Shown here: one piece after another, positions 8,750-17,766 of the stretch
Numbering within the stretch: position 1 is the stretch's first letter
Layout of the letters: each line of letters starts with the position of its first letter
Assembly (NCBI GenBank): GCA_016293495.1
Contig: JAEDED010000033.1
Span: 1 to 22,455 of the forward strand
Length of the DNA: 22,455 bases
DNA from: Treponema sp.
GTDB lineage: Bacteria; Spirochaetota; Spirochaetia; Treponematales; Treponemataceae
Reading direction: 5' to 3'
Program-made: the position numbers and the translations under genes
The notes under the pieces: model-generated
What the model was told of the DNA's origin: nothing
The model's input: only the letters and a program-made list of their open reading frames with translations
Database searches by the model: none

Positions 8750-10057
8750 ATGAAATTAACAAGTACGAGAGACAAATCAGTAGATTCTTCATTAAAAAAT
8801 GCGATACAGAACTGTATGCCGCAGGACGGCGGACTTTATGTCTGTGACGGAACTGCAGACCTTCGCAGATGGATTCTGTATACAAACGAAAACACAAGCT
8901 TTACATCAATCGCCGGAACTTTAACTTCGGCACTCATTAACAACGAATACTCACCTATCATTTGTGAAACAATTGCGACAAAAGCATTTCCTTTTGAACC
9001 TGTTTTAAAACAGCTTGACGAAAAACTTTTTGCACTGGAACTTTTTCACGGACCTACACATTCATCGAGAGACTTCGGCGTTTTCTATTTAATATCAATG
9101 CTCGAGACAATTCTCACTCTCGAAAATCAGAACTGCATTCTTCTTGATTTTACAACTGGCGAACACGGAGCAATTCTTTCGAAAGCACTTAAAGGCAAGA
9201 AACACATCAAGTCTGTTCTTGTTTATCCGAAAGGAAAAGTTGCAGGACTTTCAGAAGAAGACTTTGTATGGAACGGCGGTAACATCTACCCTGTTGAAAT
9301 CGAAGGCGGAAAAAAAGAAGCCTATGCTTTGATTAAGGAAATTTTTGACAACAAGGAACTTGTAAAAGAACTCGGTCTTACAGTTTCTACAACAGCAAAT
9401 ATAGGACGACTTATTCCGCAGACTTTCTTTTATACCTATGCTTTCTCAAGATTAAAGAACAAAGTTTCAAGTGACATTTATTACGCTCTTGATCCTGAAA
9501 ACTACGCAAACATTGTTGCAGGTCTTTACAGCTGGAGACTTTCACTTCCGCTATCGGGCTTTATTGTTCCTACAACTAATGAACTTACAACTGATGCTGT
9601 CGGAAATCCTGTAATCATAGACTCAGTAATTCCTTTTAAAAACCGCGGAACTGCTGATGTTTCTGACCCTTCAAATCTTGAACGACTTGAAGACTTTTTC
9701 TCTCATTATGCTCCATTGATGAAAAGCTTTATTCACGTAACAAATGTTTCTGAAGATCAGACTGATGAAGCTGCAAAAGAAATGTTTGTAAAATACAAAC
9801 GCTTTATTGATTACAGAGCGGCAAAGGCTTATGCGGCTGCAAAACAGAACCAGAGTTTAATCGATGAAGACGGAGGCGCAATCGTTCTGCTTGAAAGATT
9901 CCATCCGGCATATTCTGCAGATTACATTAAGCAAACAATCGGCGAAGCAATTGAAGTTCCTGAAGAGATTTCGAACATTAAAAAAATTATCGAAATCGGA
10001 AAAGGTGCAATTTCGTCGGCTGAGGAATTAGTGAAGATTTTGAAATCACTGGCTTAG
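8750..10057 (+). CDS. Threonine synthase homologue with degenerate PLP site
   Basis: This 435-residue protein follows the ThrC layout from end to end: the N-terminal GGLYVCDG segment, LFALELFHGPT (94-103), TTANIGRLIPQTFFY (214-228, matching the usual SAN..R..PQ..YY), LPLSGFIVPTTNELTTDAV, and DPSNLERLEDFF. The cofactor residues are changed. The usual AFKDFG, whose Lys binds pyridoxal phosphate, reads SSRDFG with Arg107. The phosphate-binding SGDTG region reads TTGEHG (135-140). The GNFGN motif reads ENYAN (250-254). Normal phosphohomoserine chemistry therefore looks unlikely. The frame is intact and the gene has a good promoter, so it is probably a working non-enzyme or repurposed protein rather than a pseudogene. 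It lacks a Shine-Dalgarno. Confidence 0.8.
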   Translation: MKLTSTRDKSVDSSLKNAIQNCMPQDGGLYVCDGTADLRRWILYTNENTSFTSIAGTLTSALINNEYSPIICETIATKAFPFEPVLKQLDEKLFALELFHGPTHSSRDFGVFYLISMLETILTLENQNCILLDFTTGEHGAILSKALKGKKHIKSVLVYPKGKVAGLSEEDFVWNGGNIYPVEIEGGKKEAYALIKEIFDNKELVKELGLTVSTTANIGRLIPQTFFYTYAFSRLKNKVSSDIYYALDPENYANIVAGLYSWRLSLPLSGFIVPTTNELTTDAVGNPVIIDSVIPFKNRGTADVSDPSNLERLEDFFSHYAPLMKSFIHVTNVSEDQTDEAAKEMFVKYKRFIDYRAAKAYAAAKQNQSLIDEDGGAIVLLERFHPAYSADYIKQTIGEAIEVPEEISNIKKIIEIGKGAISSAEELVKILKSLA

Positions 10058-10090
10058 AAAACTTTTTAAGTTTAGAAACCATTCTGGTAA

Positions 10091-10128
10091 AAAAACACCT
10101 GCTTTTTTACGGCAGGTGTTTTTGTTTT
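10091..10128. terminator. Bidirectional intrinsic terminator
   Basis: A perfect stem of about 12 bp (10091-10102 with 10112-10123) is flanked by A-rich and T-rich tracts, so it works on both strands. It separates the convergent thrC homologue and the amylase gene. Confidence 0.9.
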
Positions 10129-10133
10129 AAATT

Positions 10134-13100
10134 TTATTTTTTAGTTTTCTTCACTGTCTTTTTTACGGCAGTTTTCTTAACAGCTGTTGTTTCCTTTGCC
10201 ACTGTCGGTTTCTTTACCGCTGTGGTCTTTTTTGCCGCAGTTGTCTTCTTAACGGCTGTTGCTTTCTTAGCCGTAGTAGTCTTCTTAGCTGAAGTCTCTT
10301 TCTTAGCCGTTGTCGGTTTCTTTACCGCAGCTGTCTTTTTAACAGCTGCTGCTTTCTTTGCAGGCGCTTTTGCTTTTACCTTTGGTTCAAACTGTTCTGC
10401 AAACTGAGAACATTTATATTCTGAAAGTTCCTGAGCTGCAACGAGTTCCTTGTAAACAGCAAATACATCTTTAGCTTTTGAATCTCCGTTTACAATCAAT
10501 GCTGAAGTTACAAAAAGATAAAGTGCGCTGTCGCAGGCTTCTTTGTTAAACCACATTGTATTGTTAAAGCTGTTTGCTCCGACAAGAATGTTTGAAACAG
10601 GACTGTTCATAAGGTAATGAGCAATTTCTTTTGTTGTTGCCTTCTTTCCTTTTGATGAATAATCTTTTGAAGCAAGAACAGCAAGACGGCACATTCTGTC
10701 TAAGTTCCAGCGGAGGCTGTCTGCTTTTTTGTTTCCGTTCTGGCGCATAAACTGGACGAGCTTTCTTGCAATCGACCATTTTGATGCAAATGAAACATCT
10801 GCAAGTGCAAGAGGAATTGCACTTATAAGCAGCGAGTCTTTTGTTACTACGTTATATTCAAGTCCGGCGCTGATAAAGTCCGACGCTTTGCCGGCCTTTG
10901 AAGCCTTTGCGATATCTGTCATAAAGTCAGATTTTGTTTTCTTCTTGCTCTGGGCTTTAAGATTAGCCACATAGAGTTTGAAAAGTTTCTTGAAATCTTT
11001 TTCAAATTTAGCAAACTGCTTTGAAGGAAGATCAAGCTTGATTTTTACAGCCTTTGGTTTTGCTGTCTTTGCTTTACCAGCTTTTGCAACAACTGCATTC
11101 TGAACTGCAAGTTCTGCCTCTGCCTTTTTAACAAGTTCTGCTTCTGCAAATTCATTTGCAACTTTATAGAAGGCTTCACCTTTTTTCTTTAAACTTGAAG
11201 TGAATTTTGAAATCTGAGCATCTGTTGTTTTTTCTGAAAGCTTTTCAAGACCTACAAAGAATTTTTCGTCTGTGAAATTTTCAAGAGCCTTGTACAATTC
11301 CTTGTAACAGATTTCGTCCCATTCTTCGTCGATGTTATAACAGCCACGGCCGTTAAGAACTTCGCACAAGGTACTGTATTTCTTGTCCGGTGTATCGCGA
11401 ACCTGAAGGATGTCCATCATTACCTGAGATTCAAATCCGTAGAGGCTGAGATACATACCGTTGTGACAGATGTCGCTTGATTTACGAATGAACCAGAGGT
11501 CTGATCTCTGTTCCCTGAAGATGAGATAATTTTCAGGATCGTCATTCAATCCAAGACCTTCAGCAATGCTTCTTGTCTGCATTGAAATTCCTTCACCAGT
11601 TTTTACTGCATATTCACAAGACTGCTTTATCCAGCCTGATGCTTTTTCGTATTTGTTGTTATAGAAAACAACTGCTCTTTCATTACCTGCACGGTTTGAA
11701 TATGCAAATACGTTTTCATTTACATGACCGTTATCCCAAACGTCGTAGAACAAAAAGTCTTCGCTCTGACTGAAGAGGTAACGTTTTTTCATCAATGGGA
11801 AAATATCATGACAGTGACGGTTATACAGATCGACGTCAGGAGTTTCATTCTTGTAGGCTTTTGTATATTCCATTCCGTACTTTTCTTCAAAGCCTTCAAT
11901 CTGTCCGTGACCGAACATAGGAAGACCCGGCATTGTAATCATCAATGTACAAACACCAAAGTACTTGTCACCTTTTCCAAACTGAGCAACTGCTGTTTCT
12001 TCGTCAGGGTTGTTCATAAAGTTAACGTAACGTTTGAGAATCTGAGGATCAAACTTGATTGTATTTTTTACAGTGTCGCGATACTTCTGATTTTCCTCTT
12101 TCTTGAGCATGTTCATGAAAGCAGAATTGTAAACACGGTGCATACCGAGTGTGCGGACAAAGTAACCTTCCATCATCCAGAAGGCTTCTGCAAGCAAAAG
12201 TGTATCAGGAACTTCTTTAGCAACACGGTCTACAACTTCGCGCCAGAATTCATTCGGAATTGCGTCATTGAACTGCTGTGTTGAAAGACCTGTTTCGCTG
12301 CGTGTTGCAATGTCTCCTCCATGTCCTGGTTCCGGATACCAGAGACGGCGGATATGCTTTTTAGCAAGAACCATTGCGGCATCGAAACGAATGATCGGGA
12401 AGTTTCTTGCAACGTGAAGAATTTCCTGAATTACTTCTTCACGAGCCTGAGGATTCAGGAAGTCAATCTGTGCAGTGTCGTTCCAAGGCATACCTGTACC
12501 GTCGTTACCATGATAAATGTAACGGGTATCGCCTGTATAATTATCTACGCGCTTAAATACAACGGCGCAGTCATTTTTTGAGTAATAGTGATCTTCAAGA
12601 TAAACACCAACACGAGGATCATGAGAAAGATTTTCGCCATTGTATGTGTACTGCGGGAACGGATTGTCACGGCGCTGAACAAACAGATCCGGTTTTTCTA
12701 CAACCCAACGTCCGTCCATACCTGTGTGGTTTGGAACCATATCAGAAGCAAGACGAATTCCGCGGTGCCACAATCTTGCACGAAGATTTTCAAGAGCTTC
12801 CCAGCCGCCAAGGTTAGAAGCAATATTGTAGTCCATCAAACTGTAAGCACTTGCTGCAGCTTCAGGATTTCCGCAGATCTGTTTAATGCGTTTTGATGCA
12901 TTCGAACGTTCCCAAAGTCCGATAAGCCAGAGGCCTGTAAAACCTTCATCGCGGAGAGTATCAAGTTCTTCGTCAGGAATTTCATCAAGACGATTTATAG
13001 GACGGCCGTATTTTTTTGTAAGCTGATCAAGCCATACAAGAACTGTCTTTGCCATCAATACAACTTTAGGCATCCATTCACTGTCGGCACTAAAGCGTTC

Positions 13101-13955
13101 ATATTCGTTCATAAGATTTTCAAAACTCATTACAGGAACGTCAACGTCACCGCCGTTGATTCCCTGCCATGCAGCTTTTTCTTCTTCGCTCAATGTATCC
13201 ATTCCAGAAAGAATACGTTTAAGCCAGTCGCCTAAAATCTGCATCCAGTTTTTCTGAATGTATTCAAGCTGACCTTTAAGTGAAGTCGGAGCGTAAACAA
13301 CAGGCTCACGAAGGAAGTTGATAAGGTCGTGATTGAATGGTCCGAACACAGGAAGCTTTGCAAAATATTTCTGAACATCTGCCCATGCTTCATGGTAAAG
13401 AGGATTCTTTCCGAGCTTCTGGTCGTTGAACATAATGCTGAACGGAAGGAATGCCGGGTTTTCGTTTTCAAGGTGAAGCAATACCATTTCTTCAAATGTT
13501 GATTCACGGTTTGAACGAAGTTTTCCTGTTCCTGTATCAATTGCAGTTCCGCTTAAATATTTCTTGGCTGTGATTTTTCCGCGGTAAACTTCTGTCGGCG
13601 GGAATTCTGTATTGAACTGAATTAAAAGTTCATCAACCTTGTCCTGTCCGTATTTATTATCAAGGTCTTTGAGTGCATCAGAAAATGCTGTCGAAAGTTT
13701 TGTCTTTCGGTAAAGCATACAGCAGTAGTGAAGAATCTCATCAATCAGTCCCATTGCATTAATGGAACCTGCAGACACTCTTTTTTCTGGCATTCCGAGC
13801 TTGTCAAAATGCTGGTTAAGTTTTTCAGTAAATACACGCACTGCTTTCATGTCGGCAATGATTACATTTCCTGTTGAAGAATAAAGTGATGCACTGAATC
13901 CGCAGCGGTCACGAACTTCTTTACTGATGTGGAATTCGTTGTAAGAGATCTTCAT
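10134..13955 (-). CDS. Large GH13 alpha-amylase-family enzyme with Lys/Ala/Thr-rich tail
   Basis: A 1273-residue glucan-active enzyme. Residues 1-330 form an N-terminal region I do not recognise. The GH13 barrel starts near GFTGLWLIGLWERS (338-351). Conserved regions: DMVPNHTG (405-412), IIRFDAAM (521-528, nucleophile Asp525), LLAEAF (587-592, acid/base Glu590) and FMNNPDE (646-652, Asp651; most members have FxxNHD here). After the barrel come about 350 residues rich in Lys and Ala, including a helical segment near 970-1060. The last 80 or so residues are repeats of KKTT/AVKK type. There is no signal peptide, so it should be cytoplasmic. It overlaps malQ (TAATG) and has GGGAG upstream, so the two are translated from one message and probably process maltodextrin or glycogen. 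Confidence 0.85.
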   Translation of the reverse strand: MKISYNEFHISKEVRDRCGFSASLYSSTGNVIIADMKAVRVFTEKLNQHFDKLGMPEKRVSAGSINAMGLIDEILHYCCMLYRKTKLSTAFSDALKDLDNKYGQDKVDELLIQFNTEFPPTEVYRGKITAKKYLSGTAIDTGTGKLRSNRESTFEEMVLLHLENENPAFLPFSIMFNDQKLGKNPLYHEAWADVQKYFAKLPVFGPFNHDLINFLREPVVYAPTSLKGQLEYIQKNWMQILGDWLKRILSGMDTLSEEEKAAWQGINGGDVDVPVMSFENLMNEYERFSADSEWMPKVVLMAKTVLVWLDQLTKKYGRPINRLDEIPDEELDTLRDEGFTGLWLIGLWERSNASKRIKQICGNPEAAASAYSLMDYNIASNLGGWEALENLRARLWHRGIRLASDMVPNHTGMDGRWVVEKPDLFVQRRDNPFPQYTYNGENLSHDPRVGVYLEDHYYSKNDCAVVFKRVDNYTGDTRYIYHGNDGTGMPWNDTAQIDFLNPQAREEVIQEILHVARNFPIIRFDAAMVLAKKHIRRLWYPEPGHGGDIATRSETGLSTQQFNDAIPNEFWREVVDRVAKEVPDTLLLAEAFWMMEGYFVRTLGMHRVYNSAFMNMLKKEENQKYRDTVKNTIKFDPQILKRYVNFMNNPDEETAVAQFGKGDKYFGVCTLMITMPGLPMFGHGQIEGFEEKYGMEYTKAYKNETPDVDLYNRHCHDIFPLMKKRYLFSQSEDFLFYDVWDNGHVNENVFAYSNRAGNERAVVFYNNKYEKASGWIKQSCEYAVKTGEGISMQTRSIAEGLGLNDDPENYLIFREQRSDLWFIRKSSDICHNGMYLSLYGFESQVMMDILQVRDTPDKKYSTLCEVLNGRGCYNIDEEWDEICYKELYKALENFTDEKFFVGLEKLSEKTTDAQISKFTSSLKKKGEAFYKVANEFAEAELVKKAEAELAVQNAVVAKAGKAKTAKPKAVKIKLDLPSKQFAKFEKDFKKLFKLYVANLKAQSKKKTKSDFMTDIAKASKAGKASDFISAGLEYNVVTKDSLLISAIPLALADVSFASKWSIARKLVQFMRQNGNKKADSLRWNLDRMCRLAVLASKDYSSKGKKATTKEIAHYLMNSPVSNILVGANSFNNTMWFNKEACDSALYLFVTSALIVNGDSKAKDVFAVYKELVAAQELSEYKCSQFAEQFEPKVKAKAPAKKAAAVKKTAAVKKPTTAKKETSAKKTTTAKKATAVKKTTAAKKTTAVKKPTVAKETTAVKKTAVKKTVKKTKK
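10140..10377 (-). repeat. Degenerate coding repeats for the Lys/Ala/Thr tail
   Basis: Short imperfect in-frame repeats encode AKKTT, AVKKT and AVKKP units with almost no acidic residues. The composition resembles histone-H1-like bacterial proteins. Such repeats can change in copy number by slippage or recombination. Confidence 0.75.
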
Positions 13956-16024
13956 TATTTTCTCCCTTCATGCTTTTTAGCAATCTGTTTAATTTTATCA
14001 ATCAATACTTTATTTTTTGCCAGGTCTTCTATTAAACATGGCATTCTGTATGTCCAGTTAAATTCTGTTACTTCACCAGGAACGTTGATGCGTTCATTTT
14101 TTGATTCCGGCAGCCAGTAATTTACATCCATGTACAAAAAGTCCTGCAATGGATGAATGCACCAGAGGCTGTTTGTTTCTGCAGTTGCAGTCAAAATGCT
14201 TTCTGCAATTTCTGGTGTAAAGTTTTTAATTTTATTTTCTGCGTTTGGTGCGTCAGGATCATAGCCTTCAAAATATTTGACAAAAGTTCTGGCAAAGAGT
14301 TTTGAAGCGTCAGCGTCTTCTTCCCACCACTGTCGGATTGTGGACGAGTCGTGAACAGAAGTTGTTGTAACAGAAAGTTCTCTGTAGTCTTCAAAATCAA
14401 CATAAGGCTGAGAAGGTTCTGCCCAGTGACGAGTCCAGCGAAGAACATTGAGACCGAGAATATTCTGTTCCTTCATTACTTCTGGAACGCATTCAAGGCA
14501 GACACCAAGATCTTCACCGCAGGCCTGCATCTGAACAGCGCCTGTAAGGTTTTTGAGAATGTCAGTTGCCTGTTCACTCCACTGTTTATTCTGTTCTTTA
14601 TCTTTTTCAAGGAACAAAGTTTCAAGCTTTTCTTTTTCTTCTTCTGACAAAGTTGTCCATGCAAAACTTTTATTGAAAGTCCACACAGGAATGAAAACGT
14701 CATCTTCAATTTCGATTAATGTGCGGTTGTTCCAGTATTCCGCAAGCTTCTGACGGATTGCATCGCAAGTTTCTTTCTGTTCGCAAACGCCCGAAAGGTC
14801 GAGAGCATAAATATCTTTGTCGCCCGTAATTTCCTTTTTAAAAAGCCAGAGCTCTTCTGTACCAAGCTGATCGCAGCACAAAGAAAGAACTTCGTGAGAC
14901 TTTTTTTGATTCCAGGTAAAGTAATCAATGTCAGAAGTTTTAACATGAGGCTGACTCAACCAACGAAGGCGGTCATCTGCAAAACCAAGCTCGTTCAGTT
15001 CTTCGCGTGAAATTCCTGTGTAAGGTTCTGCGTGTCCGAGAATTGCAGTTGTATCGTTTTCGGGAATTGCCCAGATTCTGAAAAAGCCGAGAATGTGATC
15101 TAAACGGTATGCCCCGTAATACTGGCTTGCAGAAATGAGTCGGTTTTTCCACCAAGAATATTTTGCCTTTTTTAAATTCTTCCAATTGTAAGTCGGGAAT
15201 CCCCAGTTCTGTCCGCAAGGATTTTCGCCATCAACAGGAGAACCTGCACGAAGATTGTGATTAAAAAATTCAGGATGACTCCAGGCGTCGCAGGAATCTT
15301 CGTTCATCATAATCGGCATGTCGCCTTTTAAGATAATTCCCTGATCACGAACATAATCGCAGGACTCTTTAAACTGCTGACTGAGCCGCCACTGAGTCCA
15401 CGCGTAGAAAAGATGTTCTTTTTTTAACTTGGAATCATTCCAGCGCTTTTCAATTTCCTTCTGAGACGGAAGCTGATCAGCTTTTTTCCAGCTTTTCCAT
15501 GATGCCTGCATGTACTGCCATTTTAAATTTTTGAAAACGGAATATTCCACGATCCACGGATTTTCATCAATCCACGCAGAAAGTTCAAAATCAGGCGAAC
15601 CGTTTTTTGCAATGTCTGTCGTGTCATAAATTGCACGAAGCAATTCTGTTTTGCGATTCAAAATCTGCTGATAGTTGAATCGTTCTGTATAAGGAAAATC
15701 TTTTACGAATGCGTCGTAAGTTTTTTTAAGCTTCTTGTCGGCTTTGCATGCACTTTCGTATTCAGGAAGCGAAGCGATGTCGGCATAAATCGGATGAAGG
15801 GCAAATGCAGAAAGCCCTGAGTATGGTGAACTCTGGGTTCCAGTGTCGTTTACAGGAAGCAGCTGAATGATTTTAAGGCCTGCTTTTTTGCAGAAATCTG
15901 CAAAAGCTTTGAGCGATGTGTACTCACCGATTGCGAGAGATTTTTTTGTATATAAAGCGCCCAGAGGAATTGCTGTTCCTGTGAGTTTTTCGATATTGCT
16001 TGTTTTTGAAGACTTTACTGCCAT
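13955..16024 (-). CDS. malQ: 4-alpha-glucanotransferase (amylomaltase), GH77
   Basis: It disproportionates maltodextrins by moving alpha-1,4-glucan segments and releasing glucose. The 689-residue protein has GH77 landmarks: GTAIPLGALYTKKS and SPYSGLSAFALHPIY near the N-terminus, GDMPIMMNEDSCDAW, the nucleophile region YRLDHILGFFRIW, the acid/base region ACGEDLGVC, and TTSVHDSSTIRQWW with the third acidic residue. It has no signal peptide, so it is cytoplasmic. It heads the malQ-amylase operon, its stop overlapping the next ATG. A minus-strand TATAAT is 9 nt from the ATG and no Shine-Dalgarno is present, so it is another probable leaderless start. Confidence 0.95.
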   Translation of the reverse strand: MAVKSSKTSNIEKLTGTAIPLGALYTKKSLAIGEYTSLKAFADFCKKAGLKIIQLLPVNDTGTQSSPYSGLSAFALHPIYADIASLPEYESACKADKKLKKTYDAFVKDFPYTERFNYQQILNRKTELLRAIYDTTDIAKNGSPDFELSAWIDENPWIVEYSVFKNLKWQYMQASWKSWKKADQLPSQKEIEKRWNDSKLKKEHLFYAWTQWRLSQQFKESCDYVRDQGIILKGDMPIMMNEDSCDAWSHPEFFNHNLRAGSPVDGENPCGQNWGFPTYNWKNLKKAKYSWWKNRLISASQYYGAYRLDHILGFFRIWAIPENDTTAILGHAEPYTGISREELNELGFADDRLRWLSQPHVKTSDIDYFTWNQKKSHEVLSLCCDQLGTEELWLFKKEITGDKDIYALDLSGVCEQKETCDAIRQKLAEYWNNRTLIEIEDDVFIPVWTFNKSFAWTTLSEEEKEKLETLFLEKDKEQNKQWSEQATDILKNLTGAVQMQACGEDLGVCLECVPEVMKEQNILGLNVLRWTRHWAEPSQPYVDFEDYRELSVTTTSVHDSSTIRQWWEEDADASKLFARTFVKYFEGYDPDAPNAENKIKNFTPEIAESILTATAETNSLWCIHPLQDFLYMDVNYWLPESKNERINVPGEVTEFNWTYRMPCLIEDLAKNKVLIDKIKQIAKKHEGRK

Positions 16025-16033
16025 AATAGAAAA

Positions 16034-16039
16034 ATTATA
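16034..16039 (-). promoter_or_regulatory. -10 box of malQ
   Basis: A perfect TATAAT on the minus strand lies 9 nt from the malQ ATG. No convincing -35 was found at 16-18 nt, so confidence is limited. Confidence 0.4.
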
Positions 16040-16150
16040 GCATAGAATTTTTGAGATAGCGAAAGTTTTTTTGGTATTTTAGGGGAATTTTGAATAACTA
16101 AGTGTAAATCTGACGATCAAAAGCCAGCAGTTTGGTCATAATTGTAAGAT

Positions 16151-17116
16151 TTAACCCTGGTTTTCAAGTCTTTCTATTCTTTCTTCAATCAATTTTATAA
16201 AGCGACTCTTCAAATCAGCATTTAAATTAGACTCACCTGCAAGTGCCAGAAATTTTTCTTTCATTCCACAAATTTTTTTAAGCATCTTTTCAGCAGCTGG
16301 CTGAGGAATTTTGCAGTAATCAGCAAAAATAAGGAAATCCTTTCTTTTTATGTTTGCTTTTTTACTGTTCAAAGTGAGTGCAAATTCTTCTTTGTCTTCC
16401 GGCATAACAACATTAACTGCAAGCAGATCATAAGCCCTTGAAAGTTCAAAACTACGACTTCCTGGGGCATTTTCTATCAGAGAAAAATTTTTAAGATGCA
16501 TATCGGAGTTTCCGGTTACAAAACAAAAAATCAGCCGGTAAAAAAGTTCGGCCATATCAAGGCCTGAGCGAAAAGAAAATTTAATCAACTTTGCGCACTG
16601 TTCATAAGAAGACTTATATTTTTCTTCAGTCAAGCGCCCGCTTAACTGACAGAAATCTTCCATTGCAAGAAGTTCTGTTGAACCAGAAACGCGGTCAATT
16701 CTTTTTGTAATATATGCCAATTTTTCGTCAGTTTTAATCAAAGCATGAGGAACGGTTTTTATTCCTGCTTCATCTGCCATAGTCATTACAAGATGTTCAA
16801 CTTCTGGAAGCTGTTCAAAATCCTTCGATTGAGGCTTTAAGATATATCCGGTAGGATATCCAACTAATGTCAGCCGGTTATCAGAATCGTCTGAAAGATG
16901 AAGAGAAAGTTTTTTCTGAACTCCTGCAACGGTAAAGCCTTTTGCAACAGTATCTGTTACAAGTTGTTCAAGGGCTGCTTCATCAAGATGCAGTTGAGGC
17001 ATTATATTTGTTCCAAAAAATTTCTTAATGCATTTTTTGTGCCATTGTGCCAAAAGTTCAATTTCTGTTGCATTTTCAAGTAATTTATTGCAGCAAAGAC
17101 AATTTTTCTTTTCCAT
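16151..17116 (-). CDS. hipT: HipT-type Ser/Thr kinase toxin (HipA-like, C-terminal part)
   Basis: A 321-residue HipA-family kinase without the HipA N-subdomain, which is encoded separately by hipS. In the well-studied E. coli O127 HipBST, HipT phosphorylates tryptophanyl-tRNA synthetase; the target here is not known. Seen: a Cys-rich N-terminus (C6, C8, C9, C29), a glycine-rich loop GFTVAGVQKKLS (60-71), ATP-binding Lys94 in YILKPQS, catalytic GNSDMHLKNF (202-211, Asp205), and metal-binding Asp230 in YDLL. The loop positions that carry regulatory serines in E. coli HipT appear to be Thr62 and Ala64. It overlaps hipS by TAATG, and its full catalytic set suggests an active kinase. Confidence 0.88.
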   Translation of the reverse strand: MEKKNCLCCNKLLENATEIELLAQWHKKCIKKFFGTNIMPQLHLDEAALEQLVTDTVAKGFTVAGVQKKLSLHLSDDSDNRLTLVGYPTGYILKPQSKDFEQLPEVEHLVMTMADEAGIKTVPHALIKTDEKLAYITKRIDRVSGSTELLAMEDFCQLSGRLTEEKYKSSYEQCAKLIKFSFRSGLDMAELFYRLIFCFVTGNSDMHLKNFSLIENAPGSRSFELSRAYDLLAVNVVMPEDKEEFALTLNSKKANIKRKDFLIFADYCKIPQPAAEKMLKKICGMKEKFLALAGESNLNADLKSRFIKLIEERIERLENQG

Positions 17117-17451
17117 TACGACTCCATTTCTGTAAGACTTACGTCACCAACAGAATCTTTGCATGAAGCAAGTAAAAGCCCAAACCTGTCCTTTCTATCG
17201 ATTTTCCAGTTTTTGGAAACAACAGTCAAAAGCCAGCCTTCAGGAATTAGCCCGTCAAAAAATGGAAACAATGTCTTTGATGTAAACTCTGCACTTTGAA
17301 CAGGCAAAGTCAGACTTACTGCAAGAGGATTTTCACCATTCAAATAGTCTTTGTCATAAACAAAGCTATAACCAGAATCAGTTTCACTTAAAATACCTGC
17401 AAACACATTCTGAACAAAAACCCTGCCTTTTCTATAAACTGAATCACTCAT
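17116..17451 (-). CDS. hipS: HipS: HipA N-subdomain-like antitoxin
   Basis: This 111-residue protein matches the HipA N-terminal subdomain (Couple_hipA): GRVFVQNVFAG, SGYSFVYDKDYL, PLAVSLTLPVQ, FPFFDGLIPEGWLL, KIDRKDRFGLLLASC and SVGDVSLTE. In canonical two-gene hipBA this domain is fused to the kinase; as a separate middle gene it defines the tripartite HipBST layout. There HipS, not HipB, neutralises the kinase (established for E. coli O127). It overlaps hipB by ATGA and hipT by TAATG, a tight translational coupling that would keep antitoxin and toxin in step. Confidence 0.88.
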   Translation of the reverse strand: MSDSVYRKGRVFVQNVFAGILSETDSGYSFVYDKDYLNGENPLAVSLTLPVQSAEFTSKTLFPFFDGLIPEGWLLTVVSKNWKIDRKDRFGLLLASCKDSVGDVSLTEMES

Positions 17452-17675
17452 TGTTCATCTCCAGTAACATCAGACTCATTTTTGATTCTTCCAGGCACAA
17501 GCTCATATCCGAACATATTCAGCGCCTGATTAATTTTGTCCATCCGGCAGGTTTCTTTTCCCTGCTCCAAATCCCGAACAAAACGCAGCCCTAAACCTGA
17601 ACGCATTGCAAATTCTTCCTGAGTAAGTCCTGCTTTCTTCCGTTCATCTTTTAAAAACTTGGAAATTGTATTCAT
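17448..17675 (-). CDS. hipB: HipB-type HTH autorepressor
   Basis: A 75-residue XRE/Cro-type helix-turn-helix protein: ISKFLKDERKKAGLTQEEFA and MRSGLGLRFVRDLEQGKETC span the DNA-binding helices (about 5-45), followed by a short C-terminal tail. It should bind the operon's own operators; three candidates lie immediately upstream, the first overlapping its -10 box. The ATG at 17675 has no Shine-Dalgarno, and TATAAA ends 8 nt before it, so it is probably leaderless. It is the first gene of the operon. Confidence 0.9.
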   Translation of the reverse strand: MNTISKFLKDERKKAGLTQEEFAMRSGLGLRFVRDLEQGKETCRMDKINQALNMFGYELVPGRIKNESDVTGDEQ

Positions 17676-17685
17676 GAAAATATTT

Positions 17686-17703
17686 TATATCAGATTGGGT
17701 ATA
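17686..17703. promoter_or_regulatory. HipB operator O1
   Basis: TATATC-N6-GGTATA, an 18-bp pseudopalindrome. It overlaps the hipB -10 candidate TATAAA (17684-17689 on the minus strand), well placed for repression. The form resembles, but is not identical to, the E. coli HipB operator (TATCC-N8-GGATA). Confidence 0.65.
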
Positions 17704-17726
17704 AAATCAAGAAAATAAATATAAAT

Positions 17727-17744
17727 TATACCCGAAGTGATATA
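17727..17744. promoter_or_regulatory. HipB operator O2
   Basis: TATACC-N6-GATATA. Its centre is 41 bp from O1. The wider surrounding 25 bp (17723-17747) form a near-perfect inverted repeat with O3. Confidence 0.7.
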
Positions 17745-17766
17745 AGTATAGAATAAAATATAACTT

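Noticed and set aside
11724..12284. Plus-strand open frame of 186 codons inside the amylase gene
   Set aside because: It lies fully antisense to a gene with clear GH13 motifs and has a Cys/Phe/Val-rich composition typical of a shadow frame.
16025..16150. Gap between malQ and hipT examined for an attachment site or terminator
   Set aside because: Apart from the malQ -10 box I saw no hairpin with a T tract and no direct repeat that would mark an island border.
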